Below the pieces are notes generated by a model. That model made no database searches. It was not told where the DNA came from and saw nothing but the letters and a program-made list of their open reading frames with translations. From Streptomyces sp. ERV7 (GTDB lineage: Bacteria; Actinomycetota; Actinomycetes; Streptomycetales; Streptomycetaceae), in assembly GCF_001653515.1 (NCBI RefSeq), contig NZ_LYOY01000001.1, positions 310,001-374,000 on the forward strand: 64,000 nt of DNA, in the 5' to 3' direction. The stretch's first letter is position 1. The number at the start of each line of letters is the position of its first letter. Shown here in pieces: positions 54,262-62,513 of the stretch. A program made the position numbers and the translations under genes.

Positions 54262-55044
54262 ATGGAACTCGATCTCGCAGGGAAGACCGCGGTCGTCACG
54301 GGGGCCAGCCGGGGCGTCGGCCTCGCGATCACCCGGCAGCTCATCGCGGAGGGGGTCCGGGTCGTCGGCGCGGCCCGGACGATCACCGCCGAACTGAAGG
54401 AGGCCGGCGCCCACCCGGTCGCGGTCGACCTGAGTACACCGGAAGGCGCCGAGGAGCTGGGGGCGCGGGCGCTCGCGGAACTCGGCGGTGTGGACATCCT
54501 CGTCAACAACCTCGGCGGCGGGGACGAGTTCACCTTCGACGGGTTCCTCGCGACCGACGACGCCCTGTGGGCGCACAGCTTCGAGGTCAACCTGTTCGGC
54601 ACGGTCCGGGTCACCCGCCGACTGCTGCCGAGCATCCTGGAGCGCCGGGGCTCGGTGGTGAACATCTCGTCGATGACCGCACGGCTGCCGAGCACCGGCC
54701 CGATCGAGTACGGCGCCGCCAAGGCGGGCCTCAACGCCTTCGGCAAGGCGCTGTCCGAGGAGTTCGGGCCCCGGGGCGTGCGGGTGAACACCGTCTCTCC
54801 CGGACCGACGCGTACGGCCATATGGGAGGACGCCGACAGCTTCGGCGCCCGCCTCGCCGAGGCGAACGGCGTCGGGCACCGCGACTTCGTGTCCGCGGTG
54901 CCCGCGGCGATGGGCATGACCACCGGCCGTATGGTCGAGCCCGACGAGGTCGCGTCCGTCGTCGCGTTCCTCGTGTCCGACCGTGCGGCGAGCATCACCG
55001 GCGCCGACTACGTCGTCGAGGGCGGCGGCATCAAGACGGTGTGA
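54262..55044 (+). CDS. SDR-family oxidoreductase
   Basis: A 260-aa classical short-chain dehydrogenase: TGASRGVG (cofactor loop), NNLGG, the catalytic Ser in NISSMT and YGAAK (Tyr/Lys pair), and RVNTVSPGPTRT, ending ITGADYVVEGGGIKTV. The order NAD(P) site then catalytic tetrad is complete, so it should be active; substrate unknown. GAGGAG lies upstream of ATG 54262. It is preceded by a dyad like the operator of the TetR gene. Confidence 0.9.
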   Translation: MELDLAGKTAVVTGASRGVGLAITRQLIAEGVRVVGAARTITAELKEAGAHPVAVDLSTPEGAEELGARALAELGGVDILVNNLGGGDEFTFDGFLATDDALWAHSFEVNLFGTVRVTRRLLPSILERRGSVVNISSMTARLPSTGPIEYGAAKAGLNAFGKALSEEFGPRGVRVNTVSPGPTRTAIWEDADSFGARLAEANGVGHRDFVSAVPAAMGMTTGRMVEPDEVASVVAFLVSDRAASITGADYVVEGGGIKTV

Positions 55045-55211
55045 GGCGCACCGCGCCCACACGGAACGACGCCCGTCGGGTCGCTTCGTGCGACGACCCG
55101 ACGGCGTCGCACCCTGCGTGCGCCATACCCGCAGGTGGTGGGGGACCGGGGCCGCCGGGCGCTCTTCTAGGGTGTGCGGGGAGAACGTCCGCCGATCGAC
55201 TCGGAGTTGCC

Positions 55212-55580
55212 GTGCCCCTGCAGATGAAGTTGACCGCCATCACGCTGGACTGCCCGGATCCACTGGCGCTGGCGGCGTTCTACCAGAAGGCCACCGGCCT
55301 CGAACCCCACCCGAAGTCGGACGCCGAGTTCGCCGGTCTCACCGGCGCGGACGGGCTCTTCCTCGGCTTCCAGCGGGTCGACGCCCACCAGGCCCCTCAC
55401 TGGCCCGACCAGGCCGTTCCCCAGCAGATGCACCTCGACTTCCAGGTCGACGATCTGGACGCGGCGGAGGCCCGGCTCCTGGAGTTGGGGGCGGGCAGGC
55501 CCGAGTACCAGCCGGGCGGGGAGAGGTGGCGCGTCCTCACCGATCCGGCCGGGCACCCCTTCTGTCTCGTCAGGGACTGA
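55212..55580 (+). CDS. VOC-family (glyoxalase-like) protein
   Basis: A 122-aa single-module VOC protein: MKLTAITLDCPDPLALAAFYQKATGLEPH, LFLGFQRVDAHQ, QMHLDFQVDDLDAAEARLLELGA and ending DPAGHPFCLVRD. Proteins of this type include glyoxalases, resistance proteins and dioxygenases. GTG 55212 is preferred because GGAG lies five to six bases upstream; ATG 55224 is possible. Its 3' end overlaps the convergent LysR gene by 11 bases. Confidence 0.85.
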   Translation: MPLQMKLTAITLDCPDPLALAAFYQKATGLEPHPKSDAEFAGLTGADGLFLGFQRVDAHQAPHWPDQAVPQQMHLDFQVDDLDAAEARLLELGAGRPEYQPGGERWRVLTDPAGHPFCLVRD

Positions 55581-56472
55581 CCGGGGGCGGGGCCAGCACC
55601 GAGGCGGCCAAGTGGTCGCGGAACCAACGGTGGCCCGGGTCGGCCGAGTTCCGCGGGTGCCAGGCCATGCCAAGCTCCAGGGGCGCCAGATCGAGCGGGA
55701 CGGGGAAGGTGCGCAGCCCCAGCGCCGAGGTGGTGTCGGGGAGCCAGCCGGCCAGGGTGAGGGCGACGAGGTCGGTGGTACGGGCGAGCATCATCGCGCT
55801 CGTATGGCTGGGAACGACGACCGCGATCCGGCGCCGCAGCCCGAGCTCCGCGAGTGCGCCGTCGATGGGCCCGAGGCGTTTGCCGAGCCGTGAGATACCG
55901 ATGTGGTCGGCCGCGGCGAACCGGCGTGCGGTGATCCGCCCTGCGAAGAGGGGGTGCCCGCTGCGGGCGATGCCCACCAGTGCCACCCGGGTGAGGTGCT
56001 GGGTGCGGATCTCCGGGTCGAGGTGGTCGAGGACGCCGAGTTCCACGTCCACCAGGCCCTGCCGCAGCGCCGGGCCGCCCTCGATCGCCTCCGGCAGGAA
56101 GACCACGTCCACCTGGGGCGCCTCCGCGTGGATCCGGTCGCTCAAGGTCCCGGCCAGCCCCGTCAGGAGCACATCGGCGGCCTGCACGGTGAAGGAGCGC
56201 TGGAGGTGTACGGCGTCGAAGCCGGCGCCGGGCCGCAGGACGTCGTCGCAGCCGCGCAGCAACGCGCGGACCTCGTCCCGGAGTTCCAGGGCGCGCGGGG
56301 TCGGGACCATGCCCTGCCCCGCGCGGACCAGAAGCGGGTCACCGACGGCGCGCCGCAGCCGGGCCAGCGTACGGCTGGCGGCGGCGGGCGAGGTGCCGAG
56401 CCGCTCGGCGGCGCGGGTCACGCTGTTCTCCTGGAGCAGGGCGTCCAGGGCGCGCAGCAGATTGAGATCCAA
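55570..56472 (-). CDS. LysR-family regulator
   Basis: A 300-aa LTTR: MDLNLLRALDALLQENSVTRAAERLGTSPAAASRTLARLRRAVGDPLLVRAGQGMVPTP is the winged-helix part, followed by a two-lobed substrate domain. The start at 56472 and divergence from the YncE gene (147 bases apart) make that gene the likely target. Confidence 0.9.
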   Translation of the reverse strand: MDLNLLRALDALLQENSVTRAAERLGTSPAAASRTLARLRRAVGDPLLVRAGQGMVPTPRALELRDEVRALLRGCDDVLRPGAGFDAVHLQRSFTVQAADVLLTGLAGTLSDRIHAEAPQVDVVFLPEAIEGGPALRQGLVDVELGVLDHLDPEIRTQHLTRVALVGIARSGHPLFAGRITARRFAAADHIGISRLGKRLGPIDGALAELGLRRRIAVVVPSHTSAMMLARTTDLVALTLAGWLPDTTSALGLRTFPVPLDLAPLELGMAWHPRNSADPGHRWFRDHLAASVLAPPPVSP

Positions 56473-56618
56473 TGATGCTCCTGAGCTGCATGTTTACGTC
56501 TGAGGCAATGATTGGATGCTCATTCTTGCATTGTTGAGGCGGCCGCCCGTGGCGAGAGTGGAGGGGTCCGCGACGACGCGTCGTGTGACGTCCTCTTCGT
56601 CCTTCCAGGGAGCCTTCC

Positions 56619-57674
56619 GTGCAGCAGTCACCCCGCGCCGGCCGAGACGGCGATGTGCTGGCAGTGGTCAGCCAGAGCGGGCCGACCCTCTCGTTCTTCG
56701 ACGCCGCCACCGACCGGCACATCGATACGGTCGACATCCTCGCCGAACCCCACGAGGTGTGCTTCGACCCGACGCAGCGCCTGCTGTGGTGCACCACCAC
56801 GTACCACTCGGGCTACTACCACGCGAACGGCGGCCGACGCACCGAGCTGACCGTCATCGACCCCGACACGCGCCGCATCGTCGAGGTCGTCGACCTCGCC
56901 CCCGAACACGGGCCGCACGGGCTGGCGTTGGACACGGCGAACCACCGCCTCTACGTCAGCGTGGAGGGCTCGGCGGACCGGCCCGGTGGAGTCGTGGTGA
57001 TCGACACGCGGACCCGCCGGCCGCTGGGCAGGATCGACACGGACGCGCCCGGCCCGCACTGGTTCGCCATCGACCCCGCGGGGAGGACGGGGTACGCCAC
57101 CAACAAGGAGGCGCCGTTCGTGTCGGTCGTCGACCTCGAACGGGGTGTCCTCACCGCGAAGGTCGAGGTGCCGGGCAGCGAGGGGCTCGCCGTGTCCGCC
57201 GACGGCGCGTACGCCTACGTGGCCTCGCCGTACGCCGGTTCCTTCCTCGCTCCCGCCGAGGACCGGCCGGCCGCGGGCATCAACGTCATCGACGCCCGGA
57301 CGGCGTCCGTCGTCGACACGCTGCCCACGGACGACGTCGTCCTGCCGGTGCACCTCACCTCGACGGGCATGCTGCTGGTGGGCGAGCTGCGCATGGAACC
57401 CGACCCGGCGTCCCGGCTGGGCCGCCAGGCGCCGGGCCGCCTCACGGTCTTCTCCGCCGAGACCCGCAAGCGGGTGGGGGCGCTGGAGGTGGGGCTGTTC
57501 CCGCTGACCATCACCTCGTCGCCGGACGGCCGGGTCGCGTATGTGTCCTGCGTGGTCTCGTCCACCGTCCATATCGTCGACCTGGAGACGCTGAGCGAGC
57601 TGAGCCGGTTGGACATCGCCAGGACCGGTGAGCCCGGTGCCCACGGCCTGGCGTACATCCCGTGCGCGGACTGA
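56619..57674 (+). CDS. YncE-like seven-bladed beta-propeller protein
   Basis: A 351-aa cytosolic propeller with YncE/YVTN-type repeats: SFFDAATDRHIDTVDI, GLALDTANHRLYVSVEG, LAVSADGAYAYVASPYAGSF and TITSSPDGRVAYVSCVVSSTVHIVDL. No signal peptide is seen. GTG 56619 has AGGGAG upstream. Its function is not known for this group. The divergent LysR gene probably controls it. Confidence 0.82.
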   Translation: MQQSPRAGRDGDVLAVVSQSGPTLSFFDAATDRHIDTVDILAEPHEVCFDPTQRLLWCTTTYHSGYYHANGGRRTELTVIDPDTRRIVEVVDLAPEHGPHGLALDTANHRLYVSVEGSADRPGGVVVIDTRTRRPLGRIDTDAPGPHWFAIDPAGRTGYATNKEAPFVSVVDLERGVLTAKVEVPGSEGLAVSADGAYAYVASPYAGSFLAPAEDRPAAGINVIDARTASVVDTLPTDDVVLPVHLTSTGMLLVGELRMEPDPASRLGRQAPGRLTVFSAETRKRVGALEVGLFPLTITSSPDGRVAYVSCVVSSTVHIVDLETLSELSRLDIARTGEPGAHGLAYIPCAD

Positions 57675-57741
57675 CCCCGACGGTCGCGAGGGACTGCGGC
57701 AGCGGTGGGCGCTCCCGGGCACCCCGAGGATTGACGGCCCG

Positions 57742-60699
57742 TCAGGCGGTGTCGCCCGTCATGCCTTTGATCATCTCGGCCAGTACGCTCCGCCGGTCCT
57801 CGCCCGGTGCGGCCCGGAGCGGGCGGGCCAGGCGGTGGCTGTCGTAGTGCCAGCGGTGGTCGAGGTCCGGCGGCACGCCGTCGCTCTCGCGGACCTCGGC
57901 GCGGGTGCCGAGCAGGTCCGTGAGGTCGCGGGCGAGGTCGTGCCAGGAGACGTGGCCGCTCACGGCGTTGGCGACGCCGTGGACGGGGCGCTCCAGACAC
58001 TCGGCCACCGCGCGGGCCAGGGCGGCCGCGTGCACCCAGGCGACGCCGTACCAGGGGTGTCCGCCGGTGCCGGGACGGGGCAGCTCGATCGCTTCGCCCC
58101 GGCCGGCGGCCTGGTACAGCGCGCCGATGGCGCCCCACCGCAGCTGCTCGCGCAGCCGCTCGTGCGCACCCCAGACGATGGGTGAGCGCACGGCGCTCGC
58201 TCCGCCGCGTCCACCGGTGCCCGCCGCGCGCAGCACCATGGCTTCGCAGTCGGCCTTGGCCCTGCCGTACGGGCTGAGGGGCTCGCGGGGCGCGGACTCC
58301 TCCACGACCCGGTGCGCGAGCGGGTGCCCGTAGGCGTCGACGCTGCTGACGAAGACGAAGGGCCCGCCGCTCCAGGCCTCGACCATCGTCTCCATGGCCG
58401 CCAGGTCCACTTCGGGCCGGGTGAAGGTGGAGGCGGCGTGGACGACCGCGTCCACGTCCGCGACGGCGTCGCGCAGTCCGGCCAGGTCGGTGAGGTCGCC
58501 CTCGACGACGTCGACGCCCTCGGCGGCGATCAGGTGGGCGGACTCGGGCCGGGCCAGGGCCAGTACGGGGCGGCCCCGGGCGGCCAGTTCCCGCAGGACG
58601 AACGCGCCGACGCCACCGGTCGCGCCGGTGACCAGCACCGTACCGGGGCGGACGGCCCGGGAACGGGCGGGCCTGCTCGTGGCCTTGGCCGCGGCCTGCT
58701 GGGCCGCGCGCTCGTCCAGGAGCGCGGTGAGGGCCCGGGGTGTGCGGGCCTGGAGCACGTCGAGGCCGGTGAGCGGCAGGCCGAGCCCGGTACGCAGGCG
58801 TTCGGCGAGCTGCACGGCGATCAGGGAGTGGCCGCCCAGGCCGAAGAAGTCGCCGTCGGGCGACGGGGTGAGTCCGAGCAGCGCGGTGAAGGCCTCGGTG
58901 ACGGCCGCCGCGCGCGGTCCGCGCAGGACGTCCGGGGCGGGCCGGCCGGGCAGCCGGGCGGCATCGGGGATCCCGGCAGCCGTCTGCGGCAGCGCGTCGA
59001 GCAGGGTGACCGCGGCGGGCACGGACTCGGGTGCGAGCGAGCGGCGCAGCAGGGCGAGCAGCTCGTTGCCGGAGGGGCCGAAGCTGTCGTCGAGGACGGC
59101 GTAGGCGACGGGCGGCCCCTCGTCGGGCTGGACGACCAGGGCGTCGGCGACCTGCGGGTGGGCCCGCAGAGCCTGGGCCGCAGGGTGGGCGCCGCTGTCC
59201 CCGGGGCGGGCCGGGGACGGCTGGACCGCCGCGTCCGGGTGCCCCTCCGGCCGGGCCTGGGCGCCGGGGCCGGGCGGTGTGCTCAGCCCGGGCAGCTTGC
59301 TCAGGGCGAGCTCCGGGGTGGCCGCCGCCGCGTCGAGGAGGGCGGCGTAGTCCCGTACGGTCGCCTCGGCCGCGGCGCCGTCCAGCACGCCGCGGTCGAA
59401 CTGGACCAGGGCCGTGGGCTGTTCGGCGTCGCCGGGCGCCAGGCCGTAGGACAGGGCGAACTTGGCGCCGCCGGTGGGCACGTCGACGTACTCGGCGAGG
59501 GTGCCGGGCAGCCGGAGCACCGTGGGCTCGCCCAGCACGTCGCAGGTGACGCGGACCAGCGCGGTGCCGTCGGCGCCGCGTGCCGTGGCGCCGAGGCGTT
59601 CCAGGGCGAGGTCGAAGGGGAGGTGGCGGTGGCGCTGGGCCTCCAGGAGCGCGTCGCGTACGCGGTCCAGCAGTTGGGCGAAGGAGGGGTCGCCCGAGGT
59701 GTCGACGCGGACGGGCAGGGTGTTGACACACAGGCCGACCAGGCCGCGCATGGCCGCCCCGGTGCGGTGGGTGCCCGCCACGCCGATGACGAGGTCCTCG
59801 TCGCCGGTGAGGCGGTGCAGCGCGGCGAAGGCCGCGGTGAGCGACACCGCGAAGAGCGTGGCGCGGTGCTCGGCGCCCAGGGCCCGCAGGGCGTCGGGCA
59901 GCGCGGGTGCGAGCGGCACGGTGTGTACGGCCGCCGAGTGGGCGCCGGTGTACGGCGCCGCCGGGGCGGGCAGGCGGGGTGGGGTGGCGTCGGCCAGCAG
60001 GCCGCCCCAGCGGTCCAGCTCCGCCCGGAGGCCGGGGATCCCCTCGTGCTCGCGGCGCGCGTGGTCGGCGTACTGCGGCGGCGCGGCGAGGAGGGGCCGG
60101 CCCGATCCGTCGGTGGCCGCGGTGTACAGCGTGGCCAGTTCCTCGGCCACCGTGTCCAGGGAGCCGCCGTCGATGGCGATGTGATGGAACGTCAGCAGTA
60201 CGGTGTGGTCCTGCTCGCCGTGGCGCAGCACCCGGGCGCGTACCGCCTCGCCCGCCGCGAGGTCGAACGGCCGGGCCGCTTCCGCCCGCAGCAGCGCCGG
60301 GGCGTCCGGCTCGGCGGTGTCGACGACGGGCACGGCGACCGTGTGCGGGGCCGGGAGCACTTCCTGGAAGGGCTCGCCGTCCCGTTCCGCGTAGCAGGTG
60401 CGCAGGATCGTGTGCCGGGCCACCAGTGCGCCCAGGGCGGTGGCGAGCGCGGCCGGGTCGAACGGGCCGCGCACCCGGGTGGCGAAGGGGACGTGGTACG
60501 AGTCGCCCGCGCCGCCGAGCCGTTCCATCAGCCACATGCGGCGCTGGGCCCGGGACAGGGGCAGCCGGCCGGTCTGTTCGGTGGTGTCGTTCGGGGCGGC
60601 CGGGGAGCGCCGGGCCGCGCCGGCCCGGGCCCTGCGCAGCAGTTCGCGCTGGAGCCGCTGTTGTTCGGCTCGCGCCGAGGTGTCGGCGTCAGTGGACAT
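57742..60699 (-). CDS. NRPS: C - eroded A - T - SDR protein
   Basis: A 985-aa NRPS protein. An N-terminal helical docking-like segment (residues 5-35) is followed by a condensation domain (~45-470; FHHIAIDGG with His 172/173 and Asp 177). A remnant with only the C-terminal subdomain of an adenylation domain (~502-585) follows; its catalytic Lys position is lost (PQTAAGIPDAARL in place of GK). Then come a carrier domain (GLGGHSLIAV, Ser 625) and an extended SDR domain (686-985; VTGATGGVG, SSVDAYG, Tyr 811/Lys 815). The SDR looks more like an epimerase-type enzyme than a standard thioester reductase, though reductive release is plausible. ATG 60699 overlaps the preceding A-T gene. The carrier must be loaded in trans. 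Confidence 0.85.
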   Translation of the reverse strand: MSTDADTSARAEQQRLQRELLRRARAGAARRSPAAPNDTTEQTGRLPLSRAQRRMWLMERLGGAGDSYHVPFATRVRGPFDPAALATALGALVARHTILRTCYAERDGEPFQEVLPAPHTVAVPVVDTAEPDAPALLRAEAARPFDLAAGEAVRARVLRHGEQDHTVLLTFHHIAIDGGSLDTVAEELATLYTAATDGSGRPLLAAPPQYADHARREHEGIPGLRAELDRWGGLLADATPPRLPAPAAPYTGAHSAAVHTVPLAPALPDALRALGAEHRATLFAVSLTAAFAALHRLTGDEDLVIGVAGTHRTGAAMRGLVGLCVNTLPVRVDTSGDPSFAQLLDRVRDALLEAQRHRHLPFDLALERLGATARGADGTALVRVTCDVLGEPTVLRLPGTLAEYVDVPTGGAKFALSYGLAPGDAEQPTALVQFDRGVLDGAAAEATVRDYAALLDAAAATPELALSKLPGLSTPPGPGAQARPEGHPDAAVQPSPARPGDSGAHPAAQALRAHPQVADALVVQPDEGPPVAYAVLDDSFGPSGNELLALLRRSLAPESVPAAVTLLDALPQTAAGIPDAARLPGRPAPDVLRGPRAAAVTEAFTALLGLTPSPDGDFFGLGGHSLIAVQLAERLRTGLGLPLTGLDVLQARTPRALTALLDERAAQQAAAKATSRPARSRAVRPGTVLVTGATGGVGAFVLRELAARGRPVLALARPESAHLIAAEGVDVVEGDLTDLAGLRDAVADVDAVVHAASTFTRPEVDLAAMETMVEAWSGGPFVFVSSVDAYGHPLAHRVVEESAPREPLSPYGRAKADCEAMVLRAAGTGGRGGASAVRSPIVWGAHERLREQLRWGAIGALYQAAGRGEAIELPRPGTGGHPWYGVAWVHAAALARAVAECLERPVHGVANAVSGHVSWHDLARDLTDLLGTRAEVRESDGVPPDLDHRWHYDSHRLARPLRAAPGEDRRSVLAEMIKGMTGDTA

Positions 60700-62512
60700 C
60701 GCTGTGCTCCGGGGTGTCGGGGTGGAGGTCGCTGTGGGCGGCCAGCAGGGCCCGTTCGATGAGGGCGGCCTGGGCGGCGACGGTCGGGGCGGCGAAGAAG
60801 TCGGCCAGGGCGAGCTCGACGCCGAGCTCCTCGCGCAGGTCGTCGGTGACGGCGAGGGCGAGGAGGGAGTGACCGCCCAGGGCGAGGAAGTCGGCCCCGG
60901 CGTGGGTGACTTCGCTGCCCAGGGACTGGCTCCACACCTCGGCGACGGCCTGCTCCAGAGGGCTCATCGCCGGGGCGGGCGTATCGGCCGCGCCCTGGGC
61001 GGCGGCCCGGGTGCGGTCGGCCAGGGCGCGTCGGTCGACCTTGCCGGACGGGGTCAGCGGAAGGTGGTCCACCAGGGTGACGGCGTCGGGCACCAGATGG
61101 GCGGGCAGGACGGCGGTGAGCCGCTCGCGCAGCGCGGTCGCCGCGGCCACGGGCCCGGGCGCGGCGACGACGAACGCGACCAGGCGCGCCTCGGGCGTAC
61201 CCGCGCCGTCGACCGTGACGGCGGCGTCGTCCACGTCCGGCTGCCGGCGCAGGGCGTGTTCGACCTCGGCGGGTTCGATGCGGAAGCCGCGCACCTTGAC
61301 CTGGTCGTCGTTGCGGCCGTGGAAGTCCAGGACGCCGTCGGGGCGGGCGGAGACGATGTCGCCCGTGCGGTAGAGACGCCCGGCGGTGGGGTGGTCGACG
61401 AAGCGCTCGGCGGTGAGCTCGGGGCGGCCCGCGTAGCCGTCGGCGAGCCGGGTACCGCCGACCCACAGTTCGCCCCGGTCGCCGTCGGGGACAGGGTTGC
61501 CGTCGGCGTCCAGGACGTGGACGGTGGCCCCGGCGATGGGACGGCCGATCGGCGGCGGCGCGTCGCAGTCGTGCCCGGTGACGGTGTGCGCGGTGGCGAA
61601 GGTGGTGGTCTCGGTCGGTCCGTAGCCGTTGACGAGCTCCAGCCAGGGGAAGGCGGCCAGCACGTCGCGGGCCTGGCGGGCGGCCATGGCCTCGCCGCCC
61701 ACGACGACCGAGCGGAGCTGGCCGAAGACGCGTGAGCGGCGGGCGGCCAGCTGGTGGAAGAGCGCCGTGGTGAAGAACGCCACCGTCACGCCGTGGCGTT
61801 CGACGTGCCGGGCCAGGTCTTCCAGGGACGGCCGGGGCACGGTGCACACGACGACCGCGGCGCCGTTGGCGAGCGCGGCCCACACCTCGAACGTCGAGGC
61901 GTCGAAGGTCATCGGCGAGTGGAACAGGACGCGGTCGCGGGCGGTGACGGTGACGTACTCGGGTGCCGTGACCAGTTCGGCGACGGCCCGGTGCGCGAGG
62001 GTGACGCCCTTGGGGCGGCCGGTGGAGCCGGAGGTGAACATGATGAAGGCGGGGCTGTCCGGGGCGGCGCCCGCCGTCGACGGGCCGTCGGCCAGCGGCA
62101 CTTCGGGCAGGGCCAGGACGGGCCCGGTGAGCCCGGCCGCGTCCAGCAGCTTGGCGTCGCCGACGGTGAGGGTGACGCCCGCGTCGGCGATCATCCCTTC
62201 GGTACGGAGCCGGGGCTGCGCGGGATCGAGCGGCACGCACACGGCTCCGGCACCCCACAGGGCGAGCTGCGCGACGACGGTGCGGGCGGACCGGGTGGTC
62301 AGCAGTGCCACCCGGTCGCCGGGTGCCACCTGATGCTCGCGCAGATGGGCGGCGAGGGCGCGTCCTGCCCGGTCGAGTTGACCGTAGGTGAGGGTGGTGT
62401 CGCCGTCGACGACGGCCAGGGCGTCGGGGGTGCGGGCGGCGTGCCGGGCCACGAGGTCCGGCAGCGCTGTCGCCCGATCCGGGGCCAGGGTGGGCGCGGT
62501 GGTGGATGTCAT
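60689..62512 (-). CDS. NRPS A-T didomain protein
   Basis: A 607-aa protein with one adenylation domain ([42 protein letters not shown]) and one carrier domain (LALGGHSLLALAV near residue 555). Specificity residues read DAFFVGGTF, closest to codes for branched aliphatic residues such as valine or isoleucine; this is a prediction. No condensation domain is present. ATG 62512 starts one base after the stop of the upstream A-T gene, so expression is coupled. It presumably feeds its amino acid to the C-T-SDR protein. Confidence 0.9.
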   Translation of the reverse strand: MTSTTAPTLAPDRATALPDLVARHAARTPDALAVVDGDTTLTYGQLDRAGRALAAHLREHQVAPGDRVALLTTRSARTVVAQLALWGAGAVCVPLDPAQPRLRTEGMIADAGVTLTVGDAKLLDAAGLTGPVLALPEVPLADGPSTAGAAPDSPAFIMFTSGSTGRPKGVTLAHRAVAELVTAPEYVTVTARDRVLFHSPMTFDASTFEVWAALANGAAVVVCTVPRPSLEDLARHVERHGVTVAFFTTALFHQLAARRSRVFGQLRSVVVGGEAMAARQARDVLAAFPWLELVNGYGPTETTTFATAHTVTGHDCDAPPPIGRPIAGATVHVLDADGNPVPDGDRGELWVGGTRLADGYAGRPELTAERFVDHPTAGRLYRTGDIVSARPDGVLDFHGRNDDQVKVRGFRIEPAEVEHALRRQPDVDDAAVTVDGAGTPEARLVAFVVAAPGPVAAATALRERLTAVLPAHLVPDAVTLVDHLPLTPSGKVDRRALADRTRAAAQGAADTPAPAMSPLEQAVAEVWSQSLGSEVTHAGADFLALGGHSLLALAVTDDLREELGVELALADFFAAPTVAAQAALIERALLAAHSDLHPDTPEHSDVH

Positions 62513-62513
62513 G

